From Calocera cornea HHB12733 (lineage: Eukaryota; Basidiomycota; Dacrymycetes; Dacrymycetales; Dacrymycetaceae): a DNA stretch of 64,000 nucleotides. Positions within the stretch are counted from its first letter, which is position 1. Each line of letters begins with the position of its first letter. The stretch is taken from the NCBI GenBank assembly GCA_001632435.1, contig KV423999.1, positions 46,707 to 110,706 of the forward strand, read 5' to 3'. A program made the position numbers and the translations under genes. The notes beneath the pieces are model-generated. The model was given only the letters and a program-made list of their open reading frames with translations. It was not told the origin of the DNA and made no database searches. Shown here piece after piece: positions 47,015 through 59,587 of the stretch.

Positions 47015-49417
47015 CTAGTAAGACCTGCCGAAGAGCATCCACCGCTTCGCATCGCTACCGCAGGCCGGGCACTTCGTCTTACCAGGCTCAATCTTGGGAT
47101 ACTTGCTCTGGTCCAGAGGGAAGGCCAGAGACTTGGCACCTGCCGAGGGAGCACGCTCGTCCACTTGCTCACCAAGTGCACTGAGAGGCGGATCAGACAG
47201 CATTGCTACCAGGAAGCAGAACAACTCACAGCCTGCCACTGCGCTCCTTGATATCATCCTCGCATGCCTCCACCTCACACCACGGCATGATAACAACACA
47301 CTTGTTGTCGAGTGTAGGAACAAAGTCCTTCCAATCATAGACGATCTTGATGCGGGACTCGTACGTCGCCTTCGCCTTCTGGAACATGTCGCTCTGGATG
47401 GTCTCGAGGAGCTTCCCGACATCCTCGACAACGGTGGCCATCTTGATCGGCGCCTTCTCGCCGGTATCGCGACGTACAGACAGTGTCTGGTCCTTCTCCA
47501 GATCGGCAGGTCCGATCTCGAGACGGATAGGCACACCCTAGGAAACGTGTTGTCAGCATGTCCACCTAGAAGAAAAAAAAAAGCGAAATCGCACCTTCAG
47601 TTCCCAATCGTTGAACTTGTAACCTGGAGTGTAACCTTCCCGGAGGTCAGCCCTCGCCTTGATGCCCGCCTTCTTCAGCTTCTTTGCAAGGGCATCGCAC
47701 TCATCCGGAATGCGTTTCCTCAGATCATCGCTCGTCTTAGCGGTGACACCGCAAGGAACAATAACAACCTGGATGCTCGCTACGCGCGGGGGAAGAACAA
47801 GACCCTTGTTGTCGCCGTGTACCATGACCATTACGCCGATGGTACGGGTCGACAGACCCCAAGAGTTCTGCCACACGAAGATCTTCGATGCATTCTCGCC
47901 GGTACCCGCATTGGGGTCCTCGACGACGATGTTGAACATCTTGGAGAAGTTCTGGCCGAGGCAGTGGGACGTGCCAGCCTGGATTCCACGGCCAGTGGTG
48001 GGGATGAAACCTTCGATGGTGGTGGTATACAGACCACCGGCGAACTTCTCCTTCTCGGACTTGATACCAGGGATGACGGGAACGGCGAGGAGCTCCTCGT
48101 ACACACGGCGGTACAGATCGAGGATCTGCAGGACCTCCTCGCCCGCACCCTCCTTGGTCAAGTGCGCGGTGTGCCCTTCCTGCCATAAGAACTCGCGCGT
48201 CCGAAGGAACGGCTGGGGGTTCTTGAATTCCCAGCGGACGACCGAGTTCCACTGGTTCAGGCGCAGGGGGAGGTCACGGTGTGACTGGATCCACTTGGCG
48301 TAGTACGGGTACATGACCGTCTCGGACGTGGGACGAATAGCAATCGGCTCTTCGAGCTCGGTGTTACCGGCGCGGGTGACCCATGCGACTTCGGGCGCGA
48401 AGCCCTCGACGTGGTCCTTCTCTTTCTCGAGCACCTTCGCAGAGACGAAGAGCGGGAAGTAGGCGTTCTCGACACCCATCTCCTTGATCCGTGCATCAAA
48501 CCAGGCTTGAATGGCCTCCCAGACAGAGTACGACCAAGGCTTGAGGATGTAGCAACCGCTGACGGAGTAGTAGTCCAGCATATCGGACTTGATGAGAACC
48601 TGCAACAACAAGCATCAGTGGTATGCTAGGGTTCATATGGCGATCACGCACATTCGTGTACCAACCAGCGAAATCAAGCTCCTTCTGGATGCCCACAGCA
48701 ATCTGTACAGCACCCTCGATCTTGGCATCCTCCTTCTTGGCTACTGCAGCAGCCTTGGCTTGCGGGGGGCTGTAGATGTCACATTAGGCATCGACCAGAA
48801 CGGCGCTTACAGATCGACTCACATCGCTTCCTTGAGCGGCGCATTGGCAGTAGCATCTGCCTTGAGAGCAACGAAGTCCACCTCGCTGATCTTGGTGTCT
48901 GCAGTTTCGAGTGACTGCAGATAAGAGACGATCTCTTGCCCATGGAGGAAAACAGTCTCCTTATCGGAGTTGGCATGTACTGCGACTGGTCCTGAAGTAG
49001 AGGCGAGCGAGCCGTCAAGCACAGTGAGGACTTTGGGGAAGGATTCTGCGGTCAGAGAGAGTGGAGAGACTGCATCCGGGTCAGCAGGTATGCATATACA
49101 GCAAAATCAGACAGGGACGCACTTCCATCCTTGCCCACACCGAAGAACTCTACGATCAGGTCCTCCGTTGCCAACCTCAGATCCTTCAGGTTCAGCTTCT
49201 TGCCAAGCGCAGCGCTGCTCGTCTCCGTCTCCTCCCTAGCGATGACAATAACAGGGACGGGGGTGACGTTCTTTGCAGTACGGGGCTTGAAGACGAGGAC
49301 CTTGAGGAGCTCGAAGGACTCGGGAACGCCCTTAGCAGACTCGAGCGCTTCGCGCCATGTTGCAGGCGACGTGGAGGGGGAATGCGAGATTGCGCGAGAG
49401 AGGATAGAGTCGGCCAT
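47015..49417 (-). CDS. Prolyl-tRNA synthetase, eukaryotic type with N-terminal YbaK-like domain
   Basis: Complement of exons 47015-47180, 47230-47537, 47595-48599, 48652-48769, 48823-49045 and 49123-49417, giving 704 aa. Charges tRNA-Pro. Residues 1-190 resemble the YbaK/ProX-like domain seen in fungal cytosolic ProRS ([39 protein letters not shown]). The catalytic class II core follows: [79 protein letters not shown] and [13 protein letters not shown]. The anticodon-binding region includes [18 protein letters not shown]. The Zn-like C-terminal end is [18 protein letters not shown]. No presequence, so the cytosolic form is expected. First of three same-strand translation genes. Confidence 0.95.
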
Positions 49418-49981
49418 TGTTGATGTAGACGTTGAAGCGGTTGTGTAGAATCTGCGCGTTTTGTAGAGAGCAAGTTCTGATCGCAGTCGTCAGTGGGAGG
49501 TGAGGGTACAAGTGGATAAGCGCGCACTACCTTTTGACTCGACGTTACTCCCTCCTTGCTGTGGAGAGCTGTGGAAGGGCGCGACGCGAAAAAGTTGGGT
49601 GGCGCGTGCTGATCGAGTCAGGCACGAAACGCTTGTAGTGAGGGAGGGGCGTGCTGCTGCTGTGTACGATAGCGCTGATAGACAAGGTGTGTGCGCGTGT
49701 GCTCTGCGGAGGGCAACAATGCGCATACAGTAACGACGCTGTCTGCCACGCTTGGTCGGTGTCGAGCGACTCGGATGGGAGATGGAAGAAAATGTCGACG
49801 GGCCTGTCGGAGATAACACGCTTGGCAAGGGACCGCCCAAATGGGTCGATCCCGGGCCCGTCTTGGTCGTGAGCACAACGCAGTGGTATTGTATCATTAG
49901 ATGCCAAATGCAGTGTAATATACAATTGTGGTCTACAACTTCCAAATCCCATTATTATTGGTCGATGGTCATCCCAACTCT
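49418..49981. other. Intergenic, prolyl-tRNA synthetase promoter side
   Basis: About 560 bp between ProRS and the 3' end of IleRS. No independent gene recognised. Confidence 0.45.
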
Positions 49982-52900
49982 TCATTGATGCGCGTGGGTA
50001 TGACCAACGGTATCTGTGCAACGATCGCATAGCTCCAACTCCGGCTTTCTCCTGTACGTCCAGCATCTCGGGCACTTCTTCAAGGGCGATGGCATGATGT
50101 AGACCGTCAACACAGTTGTGTGTTTCGACATGACGTCCTCCTTTTGCTCTTGCGTGTCAAGAGCGATAATCTTGTCATATACCCAGGGATGTCCGCCTTC
50201 AACCTCCGAGGAACCTACGCGTGCGTCGGATGTGATGAACAGAGTTTTCAGCAGGTCCTCATGTTGCAGCAACGTCGTCAAGGCCGGTGGTGGTGTCGGC
50301 CTGAACGGGTTTCCCAACGTCACCTCGACGGGATCATGACGAATATAGACGACCGCCTCAAGAGAGCTTCGCAGCTTTTTATCGTTCCGCGCAGATTCCA
50401 GGAGCTGCAATACCGTGCGGCGTACTTGAAGCAGGATATCCATCTGGCCGCGAATTTGCGCGTCTCCTTCCATACTCTATCTCCAGTGTCAGAGTCTGGT
50501 ATGGTCACAACATGGAGACACTCACCGTTCCTTGCCATGGCTCCATGAATATTGAGGGCGTGTTTGTGGGGTTCCACGCTTCGTGAATCTCCTCGGCGAG
50601 AAGTGGAGCGATCGGGGCCAAGAGCGTCTTGTACACCCTCAAGATCTCCTTGCACGTAGCAACGATGCAACGGCGTTGGATGTTATCGATAGGATCGGCA
50701 TACAGGCAGTCCTTCGTCACGTCGAAGTAGAGCGCAGAGAGTTGCACGGTCGAGAAGTCGTTGAGCGCGTGAACGACTCGGTGGAATTGGTAGTCCTGGT
50801 AGTACTCTCTACACTTCTTTTCGAGAAGCGATAGTTCACCCAGCATGTATCGGTCGAGCTATGGTTCTGTCAGCTAATGCCTTGCGATAGCTGCTGCGTG
50901 ATTTCTTACAAGCCCATAATCAGAACTCTTCACTGGGTCATCATTCTTGCTTGTACCGATCACTCCGAGCATGAAGCGTGCAGTGTTTCGAAGCTTCCTC
51001 AACGCTTCCGAAGCTTGTTTAAGTATGACTGGTCCCATCGACATATCGCTCGAGTAATTGGATGTGGCAGCCCAAAGTCGAAGGACGTCTGCTCCATATG
51101 CGGGTTCCCTTTTCAGGTTCTACTGTAGCTATCAGCAGGGCACCACGCGAAGGTGAAGGAACATACCTCTCCACCCTCAATGGTTGTGATGGGACTGATA
51201 ACATTCCCGTCGCTCTTGCTCATCTTGCGACCTTGCTCATCCATGACGAACCCATGCGTAATGAGCGCTTTATACGGAGCGAGCGCTGCGGGATTCGGGG
51301 TATCCCCCTCGGAGGCAGACATGAACTTCGTCAAAAGCAGACTTTGAAACCATCCACGATGCTGATCACTGCCCTCCAAGCAGACATCAGCCCTGGCTGC
51401 GCCACTTTGTTGCACCTCGCCATGAAGATTACGAAGAAGCGACCAACTGGTGCCGCTGTCGAACCAAACATCCATCGTGTCGGTGCTTTTTCGAAGGGTC
51501 TTGCCCTTCAAGCTAGGGGGGATGAACTCCTCGACTGGACCGTCCCACCAATAGTCGACACCCTTTTCAGACAGCACGCCAATGATGTGATCCAGCGATT
51601 CGACTGTTAGGTATGCCTCGTCCGTACCGACATCATGGAGGGCGGGAATGGGCACACCCCAAGTGCGCTGTCGGGAGATGCACCATTCCGATCGTTCCCG
51701 AACAAATGACTCCAGGCGAGCTCGCGCTGAAATGCTCAACATGAGCGAGCCCACAGTCGAATCATAAAAGCCAACGCACCGCCTTCCGGATAGAATACGA
51801 CGCTGCTGAGCGCCCGTAAGGCCTTCTCCTTGACACCGTCAATGTTTGCGAACCATTGACTAGTCGCACGGGTGATGACTGGCGTCTTCGTCTTCCAATC
51901 ATAAGGGTACTTGTGCTTGATGGTTTTGACGGCCACACTTGCTCCCGCATCCCGCAGCAGCTGAAGGACCTCGTCGTTGCCCTCATCCTGCACCTGCTTG
52001 CCCAATAACCGGTCACCTGTTGCCTCGTCCGGTACAAGTTTCAGGATATCGGACGTGTAGCGTCCCTCCCCATCCACAGGAGATAGTATGTCGCGTTCCT
52101 TCAGGAGTCCGATAGCTTGCAGGGCCGAATAATCCTCCGATCCGTGTCCAGGTGCAGAATGCACAAGGCCGGTGCCTGAATCAGATTTGACATAAGGTGC
52201 CGCGAATATGGGGTTTGAAAGTGAGGAGGGGGATTGGAAGAAATGGCGGTATCTTGTGCCCAGCAGGTCAGAACCTGTCCATTGGGATGAGATCAACTCG
52301 GATAAGAGGAAAGAGCAAACGCGCCTGGCATCGTGTCCAGCACTTCAAGTTCGCCTAGGCTCTTCGGCAATGCGATGAGTGCCTCCTTGGCCACGACGAA
52401 CGTCGACTTGCCGTTGGATGCCACGACATAGTCGATCTCGCTGTTGATGGCAACAGCCTGGGTAGGGTCAGCATTCGCTATTTCGGCGTGTGGTGGGCTC
52501 ATACCATGTTGGCCGGCAGAGTCCACGGTGTGGTCGTCCACACAAGTAGTGAGAGTTCTGAAAGTCCGTGCTTGCCTGCAACCTGGGCGAGCGGTTCGGA
52601 CATGTCCGCCCTCAGGACGGGGTACTTGACGTAGACAGACTTGGACTTGTGTGCATCGTTATACTCCAGCTCCCCTTCCGCGAGGGCAGTACGAGAAGCA
52701 GGGGACCACCATATGGGGCGAAATCGGCGAGTGATGAGCGCTGCGCAAAACTGGATCAGTGACGCCCAGTTAGTCGGAAACATAGATGACGAGCGCACCG
52801 TTGTTTACCATATCCCGGAACAGCTTCAACTGCCTAATCTCGTACTCCTCGTCGTACGTCCGATACGTGTGGTCCTCGCTCCAGTCGGTCATAATATGCA

Positions 52901-53594
52901 TCTTCTTGAACTCCCCGCGCTGAATAGCGATCTGCTCGCTAGCGAGTTGGCGCGACGCGGCCCGGACCTCGTTTGGCGGCAACGTGTTGGGCGCGGCTTT
53001 CAGCGACTTGAGCACCTTGTTCTCAATCGGGAGGCCGTGGCAGTCCCAGCCTGGCATGTAGCTGAAAGCCTTTAGCCTCCGATTGTACCTTGCAGAAGAA
53101 TAGGCAACTCACTGCACACGCTTGCCTATCAGGACCTGGAACCGGTTGATGACATCCTTCAGGATCTTGTTTACGGCATGGCCTGTATTGCCGTTAGACC
53201 GTGCCTTGCATACGCCTGGAAGAGCACCCACCATTGTGTAAGCTCCCATTCGCGTACGGTGGCCCATCATGCAGCACAAACAGCTCACTCCCTCTCCTGG
53301 CTTCCCACTGCCCAGAGCCCGTCAGCACAGAGCAGCGCGTCGTGGGCACGTACGCACCTGCCATCGATACAGCTCTTCCGTCGTCCGCGGGCCATATCGC
53401 ACCGCCTGCTCGTGCGCGTCGAACCGTTGCGGTATGGGCGGCTTGGGAAGCAGAAGCGTGTCTTGGTACGACTTCGACTTGGGCGCTTCGTCTTGCGCAG
53501 ATGTGGACGCGCGACGCCGAGGTGGGCGGAGGACGGAACGTGAGCTCGCCACAAGCCGGGCGAAAGCCCTGCCGCGGGGAGAGGCTCGATACAT
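49982..53594 (-). CDS. Mitochondrial isoleucyl-tRNA synthetase
   Basis: Eleven exons on the complement (49982-50476, 50526-50858, 50910-51119, 51167-51726, 51780-52274, 52325-52457, 52505-52740, 52799-53061, 53113-53182, 53232-53307, 53358-53594) give 1035 aa with one continuous frame. The presequence is [20 protein letters not shown]. The class I HIGH motif is in [33 protein letters not shown] follows, the editing domain includes [12 protein letters not shown] and [14 protein letters not shown], the isoleucyl-specific [13 protein letters not shown] and the KMSKS motif ([11 protein letters not shown]) are present, and a C-terminal zinc site is [19 protein letters not shown]. The intron 52275-52324 must use a GC donor (GCGCGT): no GT donor keeps the frame. 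Next to it lies the mitochondrial ribosome recycling factor gene. Confidence 0.95.
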
Positions 53595-53880
53595 GGCTAG
53601 CCGCTGCAGCCAGAAGAGACACCAAATAGAGAAACTTTAAAAGAGTGTGGCCATTCTGAAGCGCTGCTGCCGCCCCGGTGACCAATGTAGGGGTCGAACG
53701 AGACGAAATTCCAAAGACCCTGACTCGCGCGGAGAAGTTCTCCCAGAGAGAGCCGGAGGCCCACATACATAAGCTCAACAACGTCAGGAGGACAACAGAA
53801 ACGCATAAGGCCGACTGTGTCGGAAATAGATGATTATTCCATGGCTATAAATACAATTGGGGCGTCCATCCCGAGCGCCA

Positions 53881-54891
53881 TCATCCCAGCGACTTGCGCA
53901 CGCCCTGCAGAATCTGGTCGATCTGTTCTATATGGTCATCCGTGAGTTTTTGACACTATAATTCGAAGGCGTCAGCATTTCCCTTGCGCAAATAATAAGT
54001 GCACCAACTTTGACGTAGGGTGGAGCCCGCTTGTCGATAACACCGGCAGCCTTGAAGGCTTTGTTGCCCGCTTCGCGCGCCGCGCGGACCTTGATGCGGG
54101 CGTCTTCAGCGAGGCGAGCGGCGGCCTTGGCGAGCTCTCCCCGTGCTTCGGCTGTCGGTCTGCAGGGCGTGATTAGGAATTGCGCAAGGAGAGGGACCTA
54201 GGAAATGGGAAGTACCTGGGAACGGGAATACGGATCGTCCGCTCGTCGACGGGCTGTGGGTTGAAATTGTACCGGTCGGACTGGAGGGATGTCTTTACTG
54301 CCTTCATCGTCTGCGAGGCTCACATTAGCATGGTCTCGGTAACCGTCATCCGAGTACACGCACGCTTTCTTCAAACAGCGTGACTACAAGCACGTTCCCT
54401 TCTCGCACACCGACAGTCGCGACCTCATCCAGCCTTGTGCCGCCGCTTGTGCCTCCCTCCAGATTGACCCGTACCCCGTCCAGCAGCGCCGGCGTGACCC
54501 TCCCGCTCCCGCGCGTCTCCATATTCCCAACTTCCCGCTTATACCAGTCCACCACCCCCTTCATCTTTGTCTCCACCTTAGTGAGCTCGACATCCTCTGC
54601 GCCATGCTTCCCAGGCACCAGCTCGTCCACTATCTCGCCGGCGTGGTGCTTGTGCCGGGACATGACGAGCGTTACGGGCGCATCCTCGGATGAGGACTCG
54701 CTACGAGAGGGTGCATTTTTTGGCAGCTTGTGCTTGGAGGACTTTGATTTAGAGGCATAGTGTCGAGTTTGCGGGGGTGGCGGGGGGTGGCGGGAGCTCA
54801 GTAGCGCCGTCGTGGTCGGCGTGCCGGATCGCAGGGCCGATAGTGGTCGCCCGAGAGCACCGGCTATAGATAATCGAAGTGGGGGAAGCAT
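53881..54891 (-). CDS. Mitochondrial ribosome recycling factor
   Basis: Complement of exons 53881-53955, 54009-54159, 54216-54310 and 54364-54891, giving 282 aa. Releases ribosomes from mRNA after termination in mitochondria. The N-terminus (MLPPLRLSIAGALGRPLSAL, then SSRHPPPPPQTRHYASKSKS) is a mitochondrial presequence plus linker. The RRF core follows: ELTKVETKMKGVVDWYKREV, GRVTPALLDGVRVN, LDEVATVGVREGNVLVVTLF, MKAVKTSLQSDRYNFNPQP, DERTIRIPVPRPTAEARGEL and AEDARIKVRAARDAGNKAFK. It is the third translation gene in a row on this strand, with only 266 bp between its start and that of the next, divergent gene. Confidence 0.93.
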
Positions 54892-55157
54892 CGCGGCCAC
54901 CGGGAGCTCTATTTTCCAGATGAGAAACTGATGAGCGGCCGGCCTCGCAATGTCCAACCGGCCCTAACGCACAAGAGGAACAAGGGAACAAGGGTCGCGC
55001 AGGAGTGACGAAGAAAAGAAGTCAATCACGTGATGCGATCTCCGACGCGTCGTCCATTTGCACCCGTGTATGCGGGCGGCGTTCGTCGTCGCCCCTGTCC
55101 GCATCTCACCGCCAGTCGACCGCCATCAACCAATCCCTCCCTCCACCGGCGTCGACC
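54892..55157. promoter_or_regulatory. Short shared divergent promoter
   Basis: 266 bp between divergent start codons at 54891 (minus) and 55158 (plus). No TATA box obvious in either direction. Confidence 0.45.
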
Positions 55158-58100
55158 ATGTCGTCAACAGGGAGACACATGCACCGGCATATCGCGAAAC
55201 CGGCAACATCAGCACGATCTACGCCGCTCTCTGCTTTGGATCATAACTACTCTGCGCCTTCATCTGGTAACAAGACACTGCGACGACGTAAGGCCACCGA
55301 GGATCTGGCCTCATCTATCACCTCCATCCTCCAAGCAGGCAGTAGCGACGAGAACGCGCCACCAAGCTCTGGGAGTGAACGTAGTCGAAAAGGAGGCGCT
55401 GGGTTGCCACGGAAGAGCGCTTTGGGCGAACGCAGCGTCAACTTCGACAGCGACGATACGTCATCCTTCGAGAAGGGAAAGGACAGCAGCAAGATTATTG
55501 ATGGTCTACTCACTCCCCCAACGAGTCAACCGGCAAGAATGGACCTCATCAGCGTGCGTTCCCAATGCTCAACTCACCCTTCCATACGCATGCTGATAAC
55601 CCCTTGCAGTCTGACGAACAATCCACGAGCGGGCCCCGACAGCCGCGCTCCGTGCCAACATCCAACCCTGCGACCCGCAAACGCGTCCGAACGACATCTA
55701 TTAAGACCTCTCCCAACCCTCGCGTACGCAAGAGCGCCAAGCTGCAGGTGACGAACGTCCTCAAACGCGCGTCCCGTTCTCCCCAACCGTCCCCTGCCAA
55801 ACCAGTGAAGACGAAGAAGGCGCGGTCGTCCCTTCCAATCGCAACTACCAGCTCGCAGTATATGGTCAGCGTGGCTGGACCAGTTACACCCATCAGGGCG
55901 GTGTACGCTAAGCCCCACGCTCTCACGACCCTTGGCCGTCCTCGGAATGCCATTCCCCTTCATATGCACCGCACGCCTCCGAAGGTCGACCTCACTCCGT
56001 CCCTCGCGCCACCCAGTCCCGGGGAGGACCCGTTGCTGCTAACCGGCACCGAGGTGGTGAAGCGTTGGCGAAAGAGCCGGGGCAGTCAGGAAGCCAAGAC
56101 GGTCACGCTTGCCGATGAGGAGGAAGAGGTGCATCCGGCCAATACGACGATCGCGTGGGAGGATGGTGCAGCGCCTGTTTCCCCGGTCGAAGACTCCGGA
56201 TGGGGTGACGCAGCAGCCGGAGGCTTCAATGATGACAGCGACGATGGCCAATGGCAAGACTACGACGTTCCACTCGTCTCACCCGCTCCGCAAGACGTGT
56301 CCATGCGCCTCGCGACACCTGTGCGCGCTTCGCCCTTCCAGGCCTCCATCGAATATACTGTGCCTGTCGTCAACAGCCCCGCGAATACCAGCATGAGACT
56401 CTCCACGCCTAGCAAGCCGCCATCAAAGTCCCCCGGTGTCTTGGGAACATCAAGCCTGCAGAGAGGTCATCGTCGCAACTACAGCGTCACGAGCGAGGGC
56501 AGCCTGCCCAGCCCGAGATCCAGTACCAGTCCTCAGGAAGCGCCTGCGGTTCTCCCGGACGGATATGGCGTGCCCGCTCCCCAACCGTCTCTGCTCGCTC
56601 CTCCCACTGTCGACAACAGTGGACTCCGAGCCCTGACGCCCGTATCCCCGCCCCGAGCCGAATCCAGCATCTTCTCATCTGTCCTTCCGCAGCGCTCCCT
56701 CTCGCCGCCCTCCGAATCTTCATCCGACAACCAGCTCGGACTGACGTTCGCCGCCTCTTACGTGGCAGGCATGAGCCCGGCCACATTTCAGCGCATCCTC
56801 CATTCACCGGTTCGGCCGGGTCCGGCCAATGCTAAGGAGTCGCGCCAGGCACGGGTGGAGGAAAAGGCCAAGAACGTCATTTTCAGCGACGCAACCTCAG
56901 TTCCTGATGAGCCTGAATGGCTCGACGAGGAGGATGGACCGGAAGACGGACTGAGCATTCTGAAGGCACGATTATCGCTCTACAGAGCGGCACGTGATAT
57001 TCCGTCGCCGGTTTCCAAGACCGCACAACACGCTGCGGAAGAGCCTATCCTGCCGATGGAGACCACGCAGCTCCCTGAAGTGCACGTTGATGATGTGGAG
57101 CTGGTGGACGAAGACATCGTGGAACAGGCCGGCGAGGAAGATGGATACGCCTACGACGATGAGGATTTCATGGCTATGGGTGACGCGAGCGATCATGGCA
57201 GCGAACCTGATGATTTTATCCAAGAAATGGCCGATCCTGTCAATGAAGAAAGGCGGGAGCTGGAAGAAGATGAGGACGCCGTCAACCAGAGCTTGATGCT
57301 CGCCGAACCTGTTTTGTCGGATGTTGAGGAAGACGAAGACCTCGAGCCTGGGGATCACCTCCTTGCCGATCTTGCCGAAGACGAGCTGGAGGAGCTCGCG
57401 GATGAGGAAGCTGTGATTCGGGACACAACTCCGGAGGAAGATGATGATGACGACGAGGATGACACCCCTCCGGAGCGGACGATCGAAGAAGAGTATGAGG
57501 ATTTGGTGGAGGAGGCCGAAGTCTTGCGAGATACCACCCCGGAGGAAGACGAAGATCACACAAACGACGTCCTTCAAAAACCGACCCCAGAGGAGCATGC
57601 AGATGCGGGGCAGTTCATGCGAGAGCAGACTCCTGAGGAGGAAAGCGAACAGGATGTTCAGGACGAAGAACCTGAACAGCGCGACTACGAAGATCAACTG
57701 GTGCCCCTGCGTTCTCCATCACCATCGCCTTCACCGCGCCGGTCTGCAGCTCCTGCGGAACACGAGGTTGTCATCGAGGGTACAGATCCTGTGAAGTGCG
57801 CAAAGATTGCCATGATATTGAAGGTCCGATGCTAATTCTTGGAAGCTACGGTCCTAATCTGACACTATTGCAGCACCATGGTCTCGATGTCGAGGAGGTA
57901 ATCGAACCAGTTGACGGTTTCGACGACTCTCCGCGCTCTTTGAAGAAGAGACGCGAGAGTGGGCGCTTCGAGGTTAAACTGAGGAACAGCCCGCTCGCAA
58001 AATCAAACGGTAACGAGCGACGCGCCTCTTTCTCCACGGCAAAAGGTGACGTGACCGTCCCCGACGGTTATCTTCTGGAGCATGTCGAGGCAAGCTTGGC

Positions 58101-59305
58101 TGAAGGCAGCATGGATGCTTCGATGTTGTCGGCATTGGCAAGCAACACGACTTTTATGGTAGGCACTCCGCTTCGGCAAGCAGTACTCACCCGACGGACG
58201 GGCCACGCCACGGGACAATGGACCAAATCTGACTGGAAGCGATTTCATAAGCATATGTTGAGCTTCCGTCATGAATTGGCTGTCCAGAGTGGGGTTGCCG
58301 ACTGCGAGATAGACCTCGACGTCCCCACAGCACACGAACTTGTCATGGCATTCTGTGCAAAGGAGGGCGTCGTACCTGGGTTGACCGGACAATGGAGCAG
58401 GTGAGTCCTTTACATAAGAGATGCAGCATACATCTAACTCCGGATATAGAGAGAAAATGCTGTCCAGAGTTGAGGCGCTTATGAGACTCGAACGCAATAG
58501 GACAATGTCCCAACCAGTCATCAAGCAAGAACCCGTCGAGCTCTCTGCACCTTCGGCGCATGCAGAGATGCAATCGACAACCGAGCAACCTAACTTTATG
58601 GTGCCTCCGATTCCGCCTCCTTCTCCACCGGTACCCTCGATCTTGTTAGCTCGACCTTCACACTCCCTCATACCGCGTCCTACCAAGATGGTCCCCAGCA
58701 GCAGTACCAATTATGCCGAGCTCCTGCACCAGGCGGACAGGGCGTCCAAGGGTGAAGCAGAAAACCTTCTGGCGCCGAATCCGTCAACTCCGGGTACGGC
58801 TAAGCGAGGGATTGTTGATGAGCTACAGGTGGCCATGAACAGCCGCGCTGCCGCATCTCCCAGCATGGCCGGCCGTCTCTCTGGGTTCTTGAGTGGCATG
58901 TTGACGAAGCGCAAAACTGGCGAACCGTCAATTTCCATCCCTCGCCCAGCTCATCAGCCTCGAGGGCCGGCTCCCCTGCCGAAGCCACCCTCTCCGCAAG
59001 AAATGACAGAGGTTCTACGGTCGAGGCCCATTACGCCTCTCGTCATGGCAGCTGCCGACACGAGCTCGGACTCTCTGCTGTCGAATCTGAAGCCTTTACG
59101 TCACGTCGATCTGGTCTCGCGTGATATGGAGGAAACCGCTCGGCTCAACAGGAGACGATCCAGCGGTTCTGTCAAAGATCTTCTCGTTCAATATGAAGAT
59201 ATTCGAAGGAAAGAGGAAGCAGAGAAGACGAGGGTGGATGGGCTCCGAAAGCAGGGATCGATGCGCCGCCTGTCGGACGAGGCGGCTGCGGCTCGGCCAG
59301 AATAG
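55158..59305 (+). CDS. Large Ser/Pro-rich acidic protein of unknown function with TPEE repeats
   Basis: Exons 55158-55553, 55610-57823, 57874-58400 and 58450-59305, 1330 aa. Not recognised as a named family. The ATG at 55158 has a good context (ACCATG). Residues 1-450 are Ser/Pro/Thr-rich with many SP/TP sites and basic patches (RKRVRTTSIKTSPNPRVRKS). Residues ~560-850 are strongly acidic, with spaced TTPEED/PTPEEH/QTPEEE motifs. After this come a more ordered region including FMVGTPLRQAVLTRRTG, QWTKSDWKRFHKHMLSF and DVPTAHELVMAFCAKEG, and a C-terminal KEEAEKTRVDGLRKQGSMRR helix. Proline-directed phosphorylation and a nuclear or cell-cycle role are possible but inferred from composition only. 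Confidence 0.75.
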
Positions 59306-59587
59306 TGCCGTAGATGGCGTTCTATGAATTCTAGGATCTTCCTACTTCGGTTGTTTGGCATGTCTTTATTTGGTTCTCTGCGGCGACACCTTGAAATCCT
59401 GATTTGCGTTTTGTATTATGAATTGCTTACTTACTTGCATACCTTTCTTTACGCACTATGATACACAATGAAGGCACAATCCAATGTCGCGATACCCCCT
59501 CCAGCAATCTTGCATTGCCCACTTGATGTCATTCGTTGTAAGACATTGCACGGTGACACGGATAACTGAAAATGGCCCAGCATGCTC

